64,000 nt of DNA from VAZQ01 sp036557705 (lineage in GTDB: Bacteria; Pseudomonadota; Alphaproteobacteria; Rhizobiales; Xanthobacteraceae). Shown here one piece after another: positions 42,288 through 50,650 of the stretch. Position 1 is the stretch's first letter, and the number at the start of each line of letters is the position of its first letter. Made by a program: the position numbers and the translations under genes. The stretch is taken from positions 62,001-126,000 of the forward strand of contig DATBHB010000015.1 in assembly GCA_036557705.1 (NCBI GenBank), written 5' to 3'. The notes below the pieces were generated by a model, which worked only from the letters and a program-made list of their open reading frames with translations, was not told the DNA's origin and did no database searches.

Positions 42288-45200
42288 CTACAGCGCCTCG
42301 ACCGCCACCACGTCTGGAATTGCCTTGAGCGCGCCGGCGATCTGCGGGGATACTTTGAATCGGCCCGGAAGCTTTACTTCGACCTCTGCGCCCTCTTTGA
42401 GTATCAGCACCATCGAGACCTCGCCCTCGCCATTGACTTGCCCCGGCTGCCTTGATCCTCCGTTAGCCGCTCCTTGGGCATGGCGAAGCAGGATCGGCTG
42501 GAGGCGCTTTGCAATGCTTTCCAACGGCGATTCGGTGCGCAGGAACAGGCGCAGGCCCTTCTGCAATTTGGCGGCAGCCTCATCGAGCGGCTCGACATTC
42601 TGGATGCGGGCGCGCACCTCGTCGCCCTGCAACTCCGCTGAGAGCGTTACCAGCACGGCGCTGCCGGGTTCGAGCAAGTCGCGGAACTGCTGCAGCCCTT
42701 CGGCAAACAGCACAGCCTCATAATGACCCGACGGGTCGGAGAGGCCGACGATTCCCATCTTGCTGCCGGTGCGGGTGCGCCGCTCCATGCGCGCCACTAC
42801 CGTGCCGGCGACACGTCCGGCGCTTGCTCCTGCTTTGACGGCGCGTGCGAATTCCGCCCAGGACTGCACCTTGAGCCGCTTGAGCGCCGGCATGTAATCG
42901 TCGAGCGGATGGCCGGAGAGGAAGAAACCGACTGCATCGAACTCGCGCTGGAGCCGTTCCGCCGGCAGCCATGGTTCGGCTTTCGGTAATCTCATCGAGT
43001 CCCTCTTGGCAATCTCGCCGAAGGAGAACTGGAGTGCGCCGCTCTCGACCGTATCGTGCTCGCGCTGCGCTACCGCGAGGATCGTATCCACGGCTGCAGA
43101 AGCGAGGGCACGGTTTGGCTCGATCTCATCGAACGCGCCGGCAGCCGCGAGGCTCTCCAGCACGCGCTTGTTGACGGCGCGCGGGTTGATCCTGCCGGCG
43201 AAATCGGACAGATCGGCGAATGGACGCTCGTCGCGCGTCGCAACAATCGTCTCGACAGCCTGCGCCCCAACGCCCTTCAGCGCAGCAAGCGCATAATGGA
43301 TGGCGGGCCCATCGACGTCGAAGGCAGACCCCGAACGGTTGATCGACGGCGGGACTACTTCGATGCCGAGCCGCTGCGCTTCGCTGCGGAACTCAGCGAG
43401 CTTGTCGGTGTCGCCCATGTCGAGCGTCATCGAGGCAGCCATAAACTCGACCGGATAGTTCGCCTTCATGTATGCAGTTTGATAGGTCAGCAGCGCATAC
43501 GGCGCCGAGTGTGACTTGTTGAAGCCGTATTCGGCGAACTTGGCGCAGGCGTCGAAGATCATGACCGCCACCGCTTCATCGACGCCGCGTTCGACGGCGC
43601 CGGAGAGGAAGCGGCCGCGCTGCGCCGCCATTTCCGATTTGATCTTCTTGCCCATGGCCCGGCGCAGCAGGTCGGCCTCGGCGAGCGAAAAGCCGGCAAG
43701 ATCGCGCGCGATCTGCTGCACCTGTTCCTGATAGGTGATGATGCCGTAGGTGGCAGCGAGAATTGGCTCGAGCTTGGGGTGCAGATAATCGATAATTTCC
43801 CGACCGAGCTTGCGCGCGCAATAGGTCGGAATATTCGCCATCGGTCCCGGCCGGTAGAGCGCAACCAGCGCGATGAGATCCTCGAAACGGTCCGGGCGCA
43901 TGTCGACGAGGGCGCGCCGCATGCCCTGACTTTCCACCTGGAACACGCCGACAGTTTCGCCGCGAGCCAGCGTTTCGAAAGTCTTCGCGTCATCGAGGGG
44001 AATGCGCAGCAGATCGATCTCGACGCCGCGCTTGCGCACGAGGCGCACGGCCGTCGCAAGCACCGTCAGGGTCTTGAGCCCGAGGAAGTCGAATTTCACC
44101 AGCCCCGCCAGTTCGACCCATTTCATGTTGAACTGGGTCACCGGCATCATCGATTTCGGATCGCGGTAGAGCGGGACCAGTTCATCGAGTGGTCGGTCGC
44201 CGATCACGATCCCGGCCGCATGCGTCGAAGCATGGCGATGCAGCCCTTCGAGCTTCTGGGCGATGTCGAAGGCGCGCCGCACGACCGGATCGCCGTCCCG
44301 GGCCGCCTGCAGGCGCGGCTCGTCGTCGATGGCGCGCTTGAGCGAAATCGGGTTCGCCGGATTCTGCGGCACGAGCTTGCAGAGTTTGTCTACCTGTCCA
44401 TAGGGCATTTGCAGTACGCGGCCCACGTCGCGCAGCACGCCTCGCGCCTGCAGCGTACCGAAAGTGATGATCTGAGCGACCTGCTCACGGCCATAGCGCT
44501 CCTGTACGTATCTGATGACTTCGTCACGGCGATCCTGACAAAAGTCGATATCGAAATCGGGCATCGATACGCGGTCCGGATTGAGAAAGCGCTCGAACAG
44601 AAGATCGAACCGGATCGGGTCGAGATCGGTAATGGTCAGGGCATAGGCAACGAGCGATCCGGCGCCTGAGCCGCGACCCGGCCCCACTGGAATTCCTTTC
44701 GATTTCGCCCACTGGATGAAATCGGCGACGATCAGGAAATAGCCGGGATATTTCATCTTCTCGATGACGCCGACCTCGTAGGTCAGCCGTTCGCGGTAAT
44801 CCGCCTCGGTTCGGCCGGGCGCAAGACCGTGAGCCGCGAGACGCCGCTGCAATCCCGCCTCGGCCTGGCGGCGCAACTCCGCGGCCTCGTCCACCGGAGC
44901 GTCCTCGTCCCCCACGGAAAAGCGGGGCAGAATTGGGCCTCTTGTTTTCGGCCGAAACGCGCAGCGCCGCGCAACTTCGATCGTCGAAGCAAGAGCCTCC
45001 GGCAGATCGGCGAAGAGCGCAGCCATCTCGGCACGCGTCTTGAAGCGATGCTCGAGCGTGAGCTGGCGCCGATCGGGCTCTGCGACGAGTTTTCCTTCGG
45101 CGATGCACAGCAAGGCATCGTGCGCATCATAATCGTCGGCCGTCGCGAAGAACGGCTCATTGGTGGCGACGAGCGGAAGCGCATGCGCATAGGCGAGTTC

Positions 45201-45785
45201 GACCAGGGCGGCTTCGGCGGCGCGCTCGGCTGGAGAGCCGTGTCGCTGCAATTCGACATAGAGGCGGTCACTGAAAAATTGAGCGAGCCGTTCGCAGCGC
45301 GAGGCTGCGAGGTTGGCTTGACCGGCGACAATCGCGGCGTCGAGTGGCCCGCGCGGCCCGCCGGTGAGCGCGATCATTCCCTCCGTTTCACCGTCGAGCC
45401 AAGGCACCTTGATGTGGGGCGATTCGGTCGGGGCGGTTTCGAGGAACGCGCGGGAATTGAGCCGCATCAGGCTGCGGTAGCCGGCTTCCGAAGCCGCCAG
45501 GAGCACGATGCGCGGGGGCTCGGCTGGCGGCGCACCCGGGCGTGCCTCGTGGTCCTCGAAATCGACCGCGATCGCACAGCCGATGATCGGTTGGATGCCG
45601 GCGGACGCCATTTTTTCGGAGAATTCGAGGATCCCGAACATGTTGCCGGTGTCGGTGAGCGCCAGCGCAGGCTGACGATCCGCCTTCGCGAGTTCGGCCA
45701 AGCGCGCGATGGTCAGCGCCCCTTCGAGGAGCGAATAGGAGGAATGAACGTGCAGGTGGACAAAGCCCGGATCCGTCATCAGCAC
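42288..45785 (-). CDS. dnaE: DNA polymerase III alpha subunit
   Basis: This is the replicative polymerase catalytic subunit, 1165 residues. The N-terminal PHP domain starts FVHLHVHSSYSLLEG. The polymerase core has GPGRGSGAGSLVAYAL and the catalytic aspartates in MPDFDIDFCQDRR. The finger/thumb region has HAAGIVIGDRPLDELVPLYRD. A helix-hairpin-helix and an OB-fold (GTVVARMERRTRTGSKMG) lie near residue 1000. Length and motifs fit DnaE1, not the ImuB-linked DnaE2. The minus-strand neighbour upstream is the SOS-box small ORF. Confidence 0.97.
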   Translation of the reverse strand: MLMTDPGFVHLHVHSSYSLLEGALTIARLAELAKADRQPALALTDTGNMFGILEFSEKMASAGIQPIIGCAIAVDFEDHEARPGAPPAEPPRIVLLAASEAGYRSLMRLNSRAFLETAPTESPHIKVPWLDGETEGMIALTGGPRGPLDAAIVAGQANLAASRCERLAQFFSDRLYVELQRHGSPAERAAEAALVELAYAHALPLVATNEPFFATADDYDAHDALLCIAEGKLVAEPDRRQLTLEHRFKTRAEMAALFADLPEALASTIEVARRCAFRPKTRGPILPRFSVGDEDAPVDEAAELRRQAEAGLQRRLAAHGLAPGRTEADYRERLTYEVGVIEKMKYPGYFLIVADFIQWAKSKGIPVGPGRGSGAGSLVAYALTITDLDPIRFDLLFERFLNPDRVSMPDFDIDFCQDRRDEVIRYVQERYGREQVAQIITFGTLQARGVLRDVGRVLQMPYGQVDKLCKLVPQNPANPISLKRAIDDEPRLQAARDGDPVVRRAFDIAQKLEGLHRHASTHAAGIVIGDRPLDELVPLYRDPKSMMPVTQFNMKWVELAGLVKFDFLGLKTLTVLATAVRLVRKRGVEIDLLRIPLDDAKTFETLARGETVGVFQVESQGMRRALVDMRPDRFEDLIALVALYRPGPMANIPTYCARKLGREIIDYLHPKLEPILAATYGIITYQEQVQQIARDLAGFSLAEADLLRRAMGKKIKSEMAAQRGRFLSGAVERGVDEAVAVMIFDACAKFAEYGFNKSHSAPYALLTYQTAYMKANYPVEFMAASMTLDMGDTDKLAEFRSEAQRLGIEVVPPSINRSGSAFDVDGPAIHYALAALKGVGAQAVETIVATRDERPFADLSDFAGRINPRAVNKRVLESLAAAGAFDEIEPNRALASAAVDTILAVAQREHDTVESGALQFSFGEIAKRDSMRLPKAEPWLPAERLQREFDAVGFFLSGHPLDDYMPALKRLKVQSWAEFARAVKAGASAGRVAGTVVARMERRTRTGSKMGIVGLSDPSGHYEAVLFAEGLQQFRDLLEPGSAVLVTLSAELQGDEVRARIQNVEPLDEAAAKLQKGLRLFLRTESPLESIAKRLQPILLRHAQGAANGGSRQPGQVNGEGEVSMVLILKEGAEVEVKLPGRFKVSPQIAGALKAIPDVVAVEAL

Positions 45786-45944
45786 CCCCGCGAATCTCAG
45801 GGAGATCGTGCGGCTCGCGCCTGGCTCTGTCCACCGCGGCGCGCGAATGCGGCGGTCTCTTCGGCGTTATCCCCAGCCGGCGTGGACCCGCGCCGAGCGG
45901 AGGCGCGCGCCGTCCTCGCCCGCGAGAAGCACGGCTCGGGTCAA

Positions 45945-46046
45945 TCAAAGAGTGGCGATCACCTGCGCCCAGATCGCGAGCGTTCCGAGAAACAGCGTGA
46001 TGGAGGCGAGAGCTGCGGCTTCCTCAATAATGGTGCGGAAGGACAT
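45945..46046 (-). CDS. 33-residue single-pass membrane protein under a LexA box (SidA-like candidate)
   Basis: An ATG at 46046 with AAGGAAG 7 nt upstream opens 33 codons ending in TGA. The product begins MSFRTIIEEAAALAS and ends with a hydrophobic run (ITLFLGTLAIWAQVIATL), i.e. a short polar N terminus and one membrane helix (about 11-32). A perfect LexA box lies 36 nt upstream, between promoter elements. In Caulobacter the SOS-induced division inhibitor SidA is likewise a ~29-residue inner-membrane protein. The link here is by size, topology and regulation only; no sequence alignment was made. It is transcribed toward dnaE, 159 nt away. Confidence 0.6.
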   Translation of the reverse strand: MSFRTIIEEAAALASITLFLGTLAIWAQVIATL

Positions 46047-46075
46047 GGGCCGGCTTCCTTGTGGAACAGAACGAG

Positions 46076-46105
46076 AACATAGTTCACTTTATGTTCTAAC
46101 GTCAA
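46076..46105 (-). promoter_or_regulatory. SOS promoter: LexA box between -35 and -10
   Basis: On the minus strand TTGACG (46100-46105) and TATGTT (46076-46081) are 18 nt apart (17 if CTATGT is taken). Between them GAAC-ATAAAGT-GAAC (46082-46096) is a perfect GAAC-N7-GAAC LexA box. Operator placement inside the promoter spacer is the normal way LexA represses a gene. The start codon of the small membrane ORF is 30 nt beyond. Confidence 0.8.
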
Positions 46106-46240
46106 GTAGATTCTGGCCCGGATGGCCCCCCCGTAGCCACGATGTTTATAACAAAGCCCAGGGTTCCCGCAGGGACAGCGTGCGCTTGACCCGGGAACTG
46201 CTCTAAACGGCAAGGGACATGCACGCGAGTGGCCTAACTA

Positions 46241-46495
46241 ATGGACGATGCGGCCTATAAGAAAATCACGCTGCGTCACCTGGGGCACGTTCCGGAGCCG
46301 CCGGCGCCGATTTCAGGCGAGCAAATTCGCGCAATGCGCGAGCGCGCCCATATGAGCCAGGCAGTCTTTGCACGGTATCTGAATTTGACGGTCGGCTACA
46401 TGTCGCAACTGGAACGCGGAGCCAAGCGCCCAACCGGTCCGGCCCTTGTCCTGCTCAACGTCATCCGGCGTAAGGGCATCGAGGCTATCCTGTAA
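46241..46495 (+). CDS. XRE-family HTH regulator (NadS/HigA-antitoxin-like), orphan
   Basis: This 84-residue protein has a Cro/C1-type helix-turn-helix at about 28-70: QIRAMRERAHMSQAVFARYL, then LTVGYMSQLERGAKRPTGPAL. The closing LLNVIRRKGIEAIL is characteristic of NadS/HigA-type antitoxins. These normally follow a RelE/HigB toxin, but only about 140 nt separate it from the LexA box upstream and no toxin frame fits. It may be a relic or a stand-alone regulator. Confidence 0.82.
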   Translation: MDDAAYKKITLRHLGHVPEPPAPISGEQIRAMRERAHMSQAVFARYLNLTVGYMSQLERGAKRPTGPALVLLNVIRRKGIEAIL

Positions 46496-46514
46496 CAGAG
46501 GCTCGCCGCACTGG

Positions 46515-47118
46515 TCACCGCGGGGTCTGGTCGAAATTCCTCAGGTCCGGAGGCGGCTGGTCCTTTCGAGTAGGCATCAGCGAGCCATCCGCGCTTTTGA
46601 GATAACTCTCGCCTCGAATGAAAACATAGAGGTTATCCCCGCAGTGATCCTCGATCCAGACCGGGTTGCGGTCGCGTTGATAGCCCCTGATCACGGTCCA
46701 AGGCTGCGACAGAGCGTGGTCGAACGTGGTGAGCTCGTCGCGCAGCACGTCAGGATCGCGCTTATCGAGGTAAATCCGTTCCTTGGTCACCGTCTGGTTG
46801 TCCTGGTGCAGGGGAATGCCGCTGGGATCGAAAATGCGGGGGCCCTTCAAGCCGCGAGTCTCGACTTCGAGCACGTCATAGCGGCCGTCCCCGTCCTCAT
46901 CTATCCAGTCGCCCCGCGTGATACTCGGCCGTCAGCGGCGGCTGTTGTGCGCGACCCGGCCGCTTGCTCGGATCGAAGGAACCGCCGGCAAGGCCGTCGA
47001 TCCGCACCCATGCGCCCTTCCAGTCGGGGTATTTCGCCAGATCATGGGCCTGCGTGGCCGAGCAGGCGGCCACGATCATCGCTGCGAGCAGGAATGTGCC
47101 GAGTACAACGCGACACAT
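46515..47118 (-). pseudogene. Internally deleted gene for a secreted protein
   Basis: The 5' part (ATG at 47118) encodes a signal peptide (VVLGTFLLAAMIVAACSATQ) and AHDLAKYPDWKGAW, RPGRAQQPPLTAEYHAG, then runs into a stop. In another frame, beginning right at that point (about 46920), the reading continues GDWIDEDGDGRYDVLEVET to TRKDQPPPDLRNF at 46515. The two parts read like the start and end of one Bradyrhizobium-type secreted protein, with the middle deleted and the frame lost. DEDGDGRYD is EF-hand-like. Confidence 0.7.
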
Positions 47119-47172
47119 ATGAGCTTCTCCCTGCAGTACTCCTAGCGCAACAACCACGATCAGCAAAGCCTC

Positions 47173-47982
47173 CTAAAACCTGTCTTTCTGATACGCTTTG
47201 AGCTCCTTACCGGAAATCGAGCTAGATTCGACCAATCGGTAATGCCGCTCTTGAATGATCGAAACGTCGTCACCGTCAAAATGAAGTTCGAAAAGCGCGA
47301 TTGTATCGTTTTGCATAAATTGCGCCGAGACCGGGCGCGCTATTGAGTTGGCGTAGCGAGACTCGGCCTGGCAGAACGCCGTGTCTTGAATTGTTTGGAT
47401 TACGCCGAGAGTATCTTTACCGCCCTTTGCTTGTACAGGCACGACGTACTGAGCAGCTCGCGCGTCTATCCCAACATAAAGCTCGTCAATTTCGATTTGT
47501 CCATAGTTAGTAATTCTGGTTCGAAGATGACTTTGGAGAGAATATGCTGTAATGCCTAAGAACACATCGATCAGGCGATTGTAACGAATTTTCCCCAACA
47601 GAGCCTGTTCATCCGTGAATGCATAATGGGCAATGATTTCCGGCGTCGCATCAGGTATTTTGCGGAGCGCCAAGCCTAGCGTCGGGCGAACGACGGCGAG
47701 AGTGCTTAATCGGAATCGATACCGAGCGTCTCCGGCACCAAGTATAAGCCAATATTTGTCCTTCGGCTGGGTCGCAAGGATTTTGGCCGGCAATTGCTGT
47801 CTATATCGAAACGCGTAAATCACATCTCCAACATTCTTAACAGTCGCAAACCCTAATGTCTTAGCGGCATCGATTAACTCGTCCCGATCGAACTCAAAGT
47901 CCTCCGCGCCCTTTTTGTAGTGATCGAAAAATACTTTTTCGATCAACCGTTTGTAGCGGTTTACGTTGTGAGATTTAGCCAC
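47173..47982 (-). CDS. Type II restriction endonuclease (PD-(D/E)XK-like) of the Dcm/Vsr cassette
   Basis: This 269-residue protein overlaps the methyltransferase stop by 8 nt. The central stretch IEIDELYVGIDARAAQY then VVPVQAKGGKD has the E-x(n)-D-x(n)-QxK layout of a PD-(D/E)XK nuclease core. The N-terminal half is helical and probably binds DNA. The recognition site cannot be read, though pairing with a C5-cytosine methylase and Vsr points to a C-containing palindrome. Codons are visibly less GC-rich than in the surrounding housekeeping genes, which supports recent transfer. Confidence 0.75.
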   Translation of the reverse strand: MAKSHNVNRYKRLIEKVFFDHYKKGAEDFEFDRDELIDAAKTLGFATVKNVGDVIYAFRYRQQLPAKILATQPKDKYWLILGAGDARYRFRLSTLAVVRPTLGLALRKIPDATPEIIAHYAFTDEQALLGKIRYNRLIDVFLGITAYSLQSHLRTRITNYGQIEIDELYVGIDARAAQYVVPVQAKGGKDTLGVIQTIQDTAFCQAESRYANSIARPVSAQFMQNDTIALFELHFDGDDVSIIQERHYRLVESSSISGKELKAYQKDRF

Positions 47983-49300
47983 GAAGCTCGCTCAATGCGA
48001 GAAGCCTTGCGGCCTCCGTTTCGGATTGTGACCTCTTGCGAGCGCCACTCTTGCGGTCCCGGCGCGTAGCCGGCGGAGGGACGTGAAAGTGGCGGGCCGC
48101 TTCCGCAGTTTCCATATAGAGCAAGTTCGGGTCGCCAAGTGAAATAATTTTGCGCGGGCGAATTGGGGCGATCCCGAGCGCTCTGGCTATTTGGAAGGCA
48201 ACGGCTCGTGCGAGCGGCGGCGCTACTGCGTTACCGATTTGCCGTGCTCCGTGCCACTTGGTCGCGTGAAATCGAAACCAGTCTGGAAAGCCGTGAAGCC
48301 GGGCCATTTCCCTGACCGTCACGCAGCGCGGATATTTATAGTGAATAGGACGAGGACTGGTGAAAGCGCCCCGCGAGCCGTCCGTACCGGCTCTTAATGT
48401 ATTCGACACGCCGTTAGCCGGTAGCTTGAAAAACCTCGATATGGGCTCGACCGTGCCCGGCGCGGTTTCGACAAACCGCCGCCGCGAGATCGGAGTATGA
48501 TCGGTCCGCCAAGAAGAGGTGAGCAGGGAAGGGTCCCAATCGCGCACGTAACCGAAGTGCCATGTATCATTGGAAAGTGCTCTCAGTTCGCGCGCGTAGG
48601 CGCTTGGAGCTCCCCACTTTAGTGATCGAACCACGTCCCCTTCCCAAAGGGCGACGTATTCGTCTGCATCCGGCAGATCGCGCAGTGCATCGTGGCATGT
48701 AGGCCCTCGGGGTAAATCCAACCGCCCTTCGTCGGCCGGCGACGTAATCGGATCGGGATACTCGGGCAAGGGCGTGCCTTTTTTCGATCCTAACAATATA
48801 AGGCGCTCGCGTCGTTGTGGAACGCGGAATGATGCTGCGTCGCAAATTCGCCATGGGATACGCACCGCGTAGCCTGCCGCATCGAATGCCTGCACCAGTT
48901 CCTCGAGAAAGGCTCTGTGCCGTCCCACAGTTAGGCCTTTAACATTTTCGAACACGAACGTTCGCGCTTCCAGCTCCGCTACCAATCGAACGAAATCCAG
49001 AACCAAAGAATTGCGCGGGTCTTCGAGAGCTCGATGACCGATCAGAGAAAACCCCTGGCACGGCGGACCGCCAAACACGCATTCGATCCGCCCCGACACA
49101 CCGCAGACCTTCCGAATCTCCTTGGCGGTCAGCTTGACGACAGAGCGGGGGACTATAGCACAGTTCGGGAAATTGAATTTGTGCACTGCGCAATGGATGG
49201 GATCGATCTCGACCGCAGCGACTACGTCAAAGCCGGCCTGTTCGAATCCAAGGCTCATGCCGCCAGCGCCAGCGAACAAGTCTACCCCGACCGGGCGCAC
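47975..49300 (-). CDS. DNA (cytosine-5)-methyltransferase
   Basis: The 441-residue C5-methylase shows motif I (VDLFAGAGGMSLGFEQAGF), motif IV with the catalytic Cys (GGPPCQGFSLIG), motif VI (FVFENVKGL), motif VIII (VPQRRERLILLG), a target-recognition region at about 200-330, and motifs IX/X (YPRCVTVREMARLHGFPD, GNAVAPPLARAVA). It carries a ~60-residue basic C-terminal tail. Together with the nuclease downstream and vsr upstream it forms a complete restriction-modification-repair unit. Confidence 0.94.
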   Translation of the reverse strand: MRPVGVDLFAGAGGMSLGFEQAGFDVVAAVEIDPIHCAVHKFNFPNCAIVPRSVVKLTAKEIRKVCGVSGRIECVFGGPPCQGFSLIGHRALEDPRNSLVLDFVRLVAELEARTFVFENVKGLTVGRHRAFLEELVQAFDAAGYAVRIPWRICDAASFRVPQRRERLILLGSKKGTPLPEYPDPITSPADEGRLDLPRGPTCHDALRDLPDADEYVALWEGDVVRSLKWGAPSAYARELRALSNDTWHFGYVRDWDPSLLTSSWRTDHTPISRRRFVETAPGTVEPISRFFKLPANGVSNTLRAGTDGSRGAFTSPRPIHYKYPRCVTVREMARLHGFPDWFRFHATKWHGARQIGNAVAPPLARAVAFQIARALGIAPIRPRKIISLGDPNLLYMETAEAARHFHVPPPATRRDRKSGARKRSQSETEAARLLALSELRG

Positions 49301-49324
49301 CGCTCGTCCCCCCTCAGCACCGAA

Positions 49325-49780
49325 TCAGTTGGAGTTTAGTGCGACCGATCTGGACTGTCGATCGGATTTTCCAGGTATTCGAAGAAAATTTCGGAGCCGC
49401 GCTGCAAGTGCGACCGGATCGCGGGTCTCGCACTGCCATACCACCAGTACCTCCCAACCAGCCGCGATCAGTTTCTCGATAGCTTGACTGTCCCGTTCTT
49501 GGTTGCTGTTGATCTTCGGCTGCCAATAGTCCCGCCGGCTTTTCGGTAGTCTGCCTTTTTGGCACCCGTGACCATGCCAAAAGCACCCGTGCACGAAAAT
49601 AACCTTCCGTCGAGCCGGAAAGGTCAGATCGGGGCTGCCCGGCAAGTCTCGTCGGTAAAGCCGATATCGAAAACCCAGCCGATGGGCCAAGCGTCGGACG
49701 GCCATTTCCGGGCCCGTATTTTTCTGGCCGACGCTTTGCATGATGCGGCGGCGCTGCTCTCGTGTGCGCGTGTCGACCAT
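49325..49780 (-). CDS. vsr: Very-short-patch repair endonuclease
   Basis: Vsr nicks 5' of T in T:G mismatches produced by deamination of methylated cytosine, protecting the Dcm-type target site. The 151-residue protein starts MVDTRTREQRRRIMQSVGQK and has the diagnostic FVHGCFWHGHGC zinc/catalytic block and LPKSRRDYWQPKI. Its stop is 24 nt before the methylase start, so the whole cassette can be one transcript starting upstream of 49780. Confidence 0.95.
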   Translation of the reverse strand: MVDTRTREQRRRIMQSVGQKNTGPEMAVRRLAHRLGFRYRLYRRDLPGSPDLTFPARRKVIFVHGCFWHGHGCQKGRLPKSRRDYWQPKINSNQERDSQAIEKLIAAGWEVLVVWQCETRDPVALAARLRNFLRIPGKSDRQSRSVALNSN

Positions 49781-49906
49781 CGCGGCGACGTATCACATCT
49801 CGTCCGAAGCCAGGGAGAAACATAGGATCGCCCGCTCACAAAGGTCGGGGATCGTAGTTCTTGTTTTGTTCTCAGTCAAGCAAATTCCAAAACTCGATCA
49901 GGGCGC

Positions 49907-50650
49907 CTACGCCAATTCCACCACCCTGCCTTCGCGCAGCGTGACGCGGCGGTCCATGCGGGCGGCAATCTCCATGTTGTGGGTGGCCACGATCACGGCC
50001 AAGCTCGACGCCTGGACCAGCTGCGTCAGCGCCTGGAAGACATGCTCGGCAGTGCGTGGATCGAGATTTCCGGTGGGCTCATCGGCGAGAAGGATGCGCG
50101 GCGCATTGGCGACAGCGCGGGCGAGCGCGACCCGCTGCTGCTCGCCGCCGGACAGTTCTGCCGGTCGATGGGTGAGTCGGTTGCTCAGCCCAAGATAGCT
50201 CAAAAGCTCAACCGCACGCCGCTGCGCCTCCTTGCGTTGAAGCCCGCGGATCATCTGCGGCAGAATCACGTTCTCGACGGCGGAGAATTCCGGCAGCAGA
50301 TGATGGAACTGATAGACAAAGCCGATTTCCACGCGACGGATGCGGGTGCGCTCGGAATCCGATAGCCGCGAGGTCGCGACCGTGTCCACATAAACCTCGC
50401 CCGCATCAGGATTTTCGAGCAGTCCGGCAATATGGAGGAGCGTCGATTTGCCGGCTCCGGAGGGAGCGACCAGCGCGATCGACTGGCCGGCCCAAAGTGC
50501 CAGCTCGGCACCCTTGAGAATCTCCAGCGTAGTTTCGCCCTGACCGTAACGGCGGTTGATGCCTTTGAGATAAAGCAGCGGCCCATTGGCTTCGCGGCTT
50601 GGATCGGCGACTGCATTCCTGGTTCCGGCCGCTCTGACCATCTCATTCAT
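49907..50650 (-). CDS. lolD: Lipoprotein-releasing ABC transporter ATPase LolD
   Basis: This cytosolic ATPase of LolCDE detaches outer-membrane lipoproteins from the inner membrane. The 247 residues have Walker A APSGAGKST, the signature LSGGEQQR, Walker B ILLADEPTGNLD and the H-loop ATHNME. The LolD-type FVYQFHHLLPEFSAVENV distinguishes it from FtsE. It overlaps the lolC/E stop by 8 nt. In related genomes lolD directly follows dnaE, so the 45945-49900 block is an insertion. Confidence 0.95.
   Translation of the reverse strand: MNEMVRAAGTRNAVADPSREANGPLLYLKGINRRYGQGETTLEILKGAELALWAGQSIALVAPSGAGKSTLLHIAGLLENPDAGEVYVDTVATSRLSDSERTRIRRVEIGFVYQFHHLLPEFSAVENVILPQMIRGLQRKEAQRRAVELLSYLGLSNRLTHRPAELSGGEQQRVALARAVANAPRILLADEPTGNLDPRTAEHVFQALTQLVQASSLAVIVATHNMEIAARMDRRVTLREGRVVELA

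Noticed and set aside
42288..45785. dnaE considered as the SOS-linked DnaE2 polymerase
   Set aside because: No imuA/imuB neighbours, replicative DnaE1 length and domain order, and the nearby LexA box drives the small ORF 260 nt upstream; some read-through into dnaE cannot be excluded.
45945..46495. Small membrane ORF plus XRE regulator considered as a toxin-antitoxin pair
   Set aside because: They are divergent rather than co-directional, and the regulator type pairs with RelE/HigB toxins, not membrane peptides. LexA control fits an SOS effector better, although a toxic peptide remains possible.
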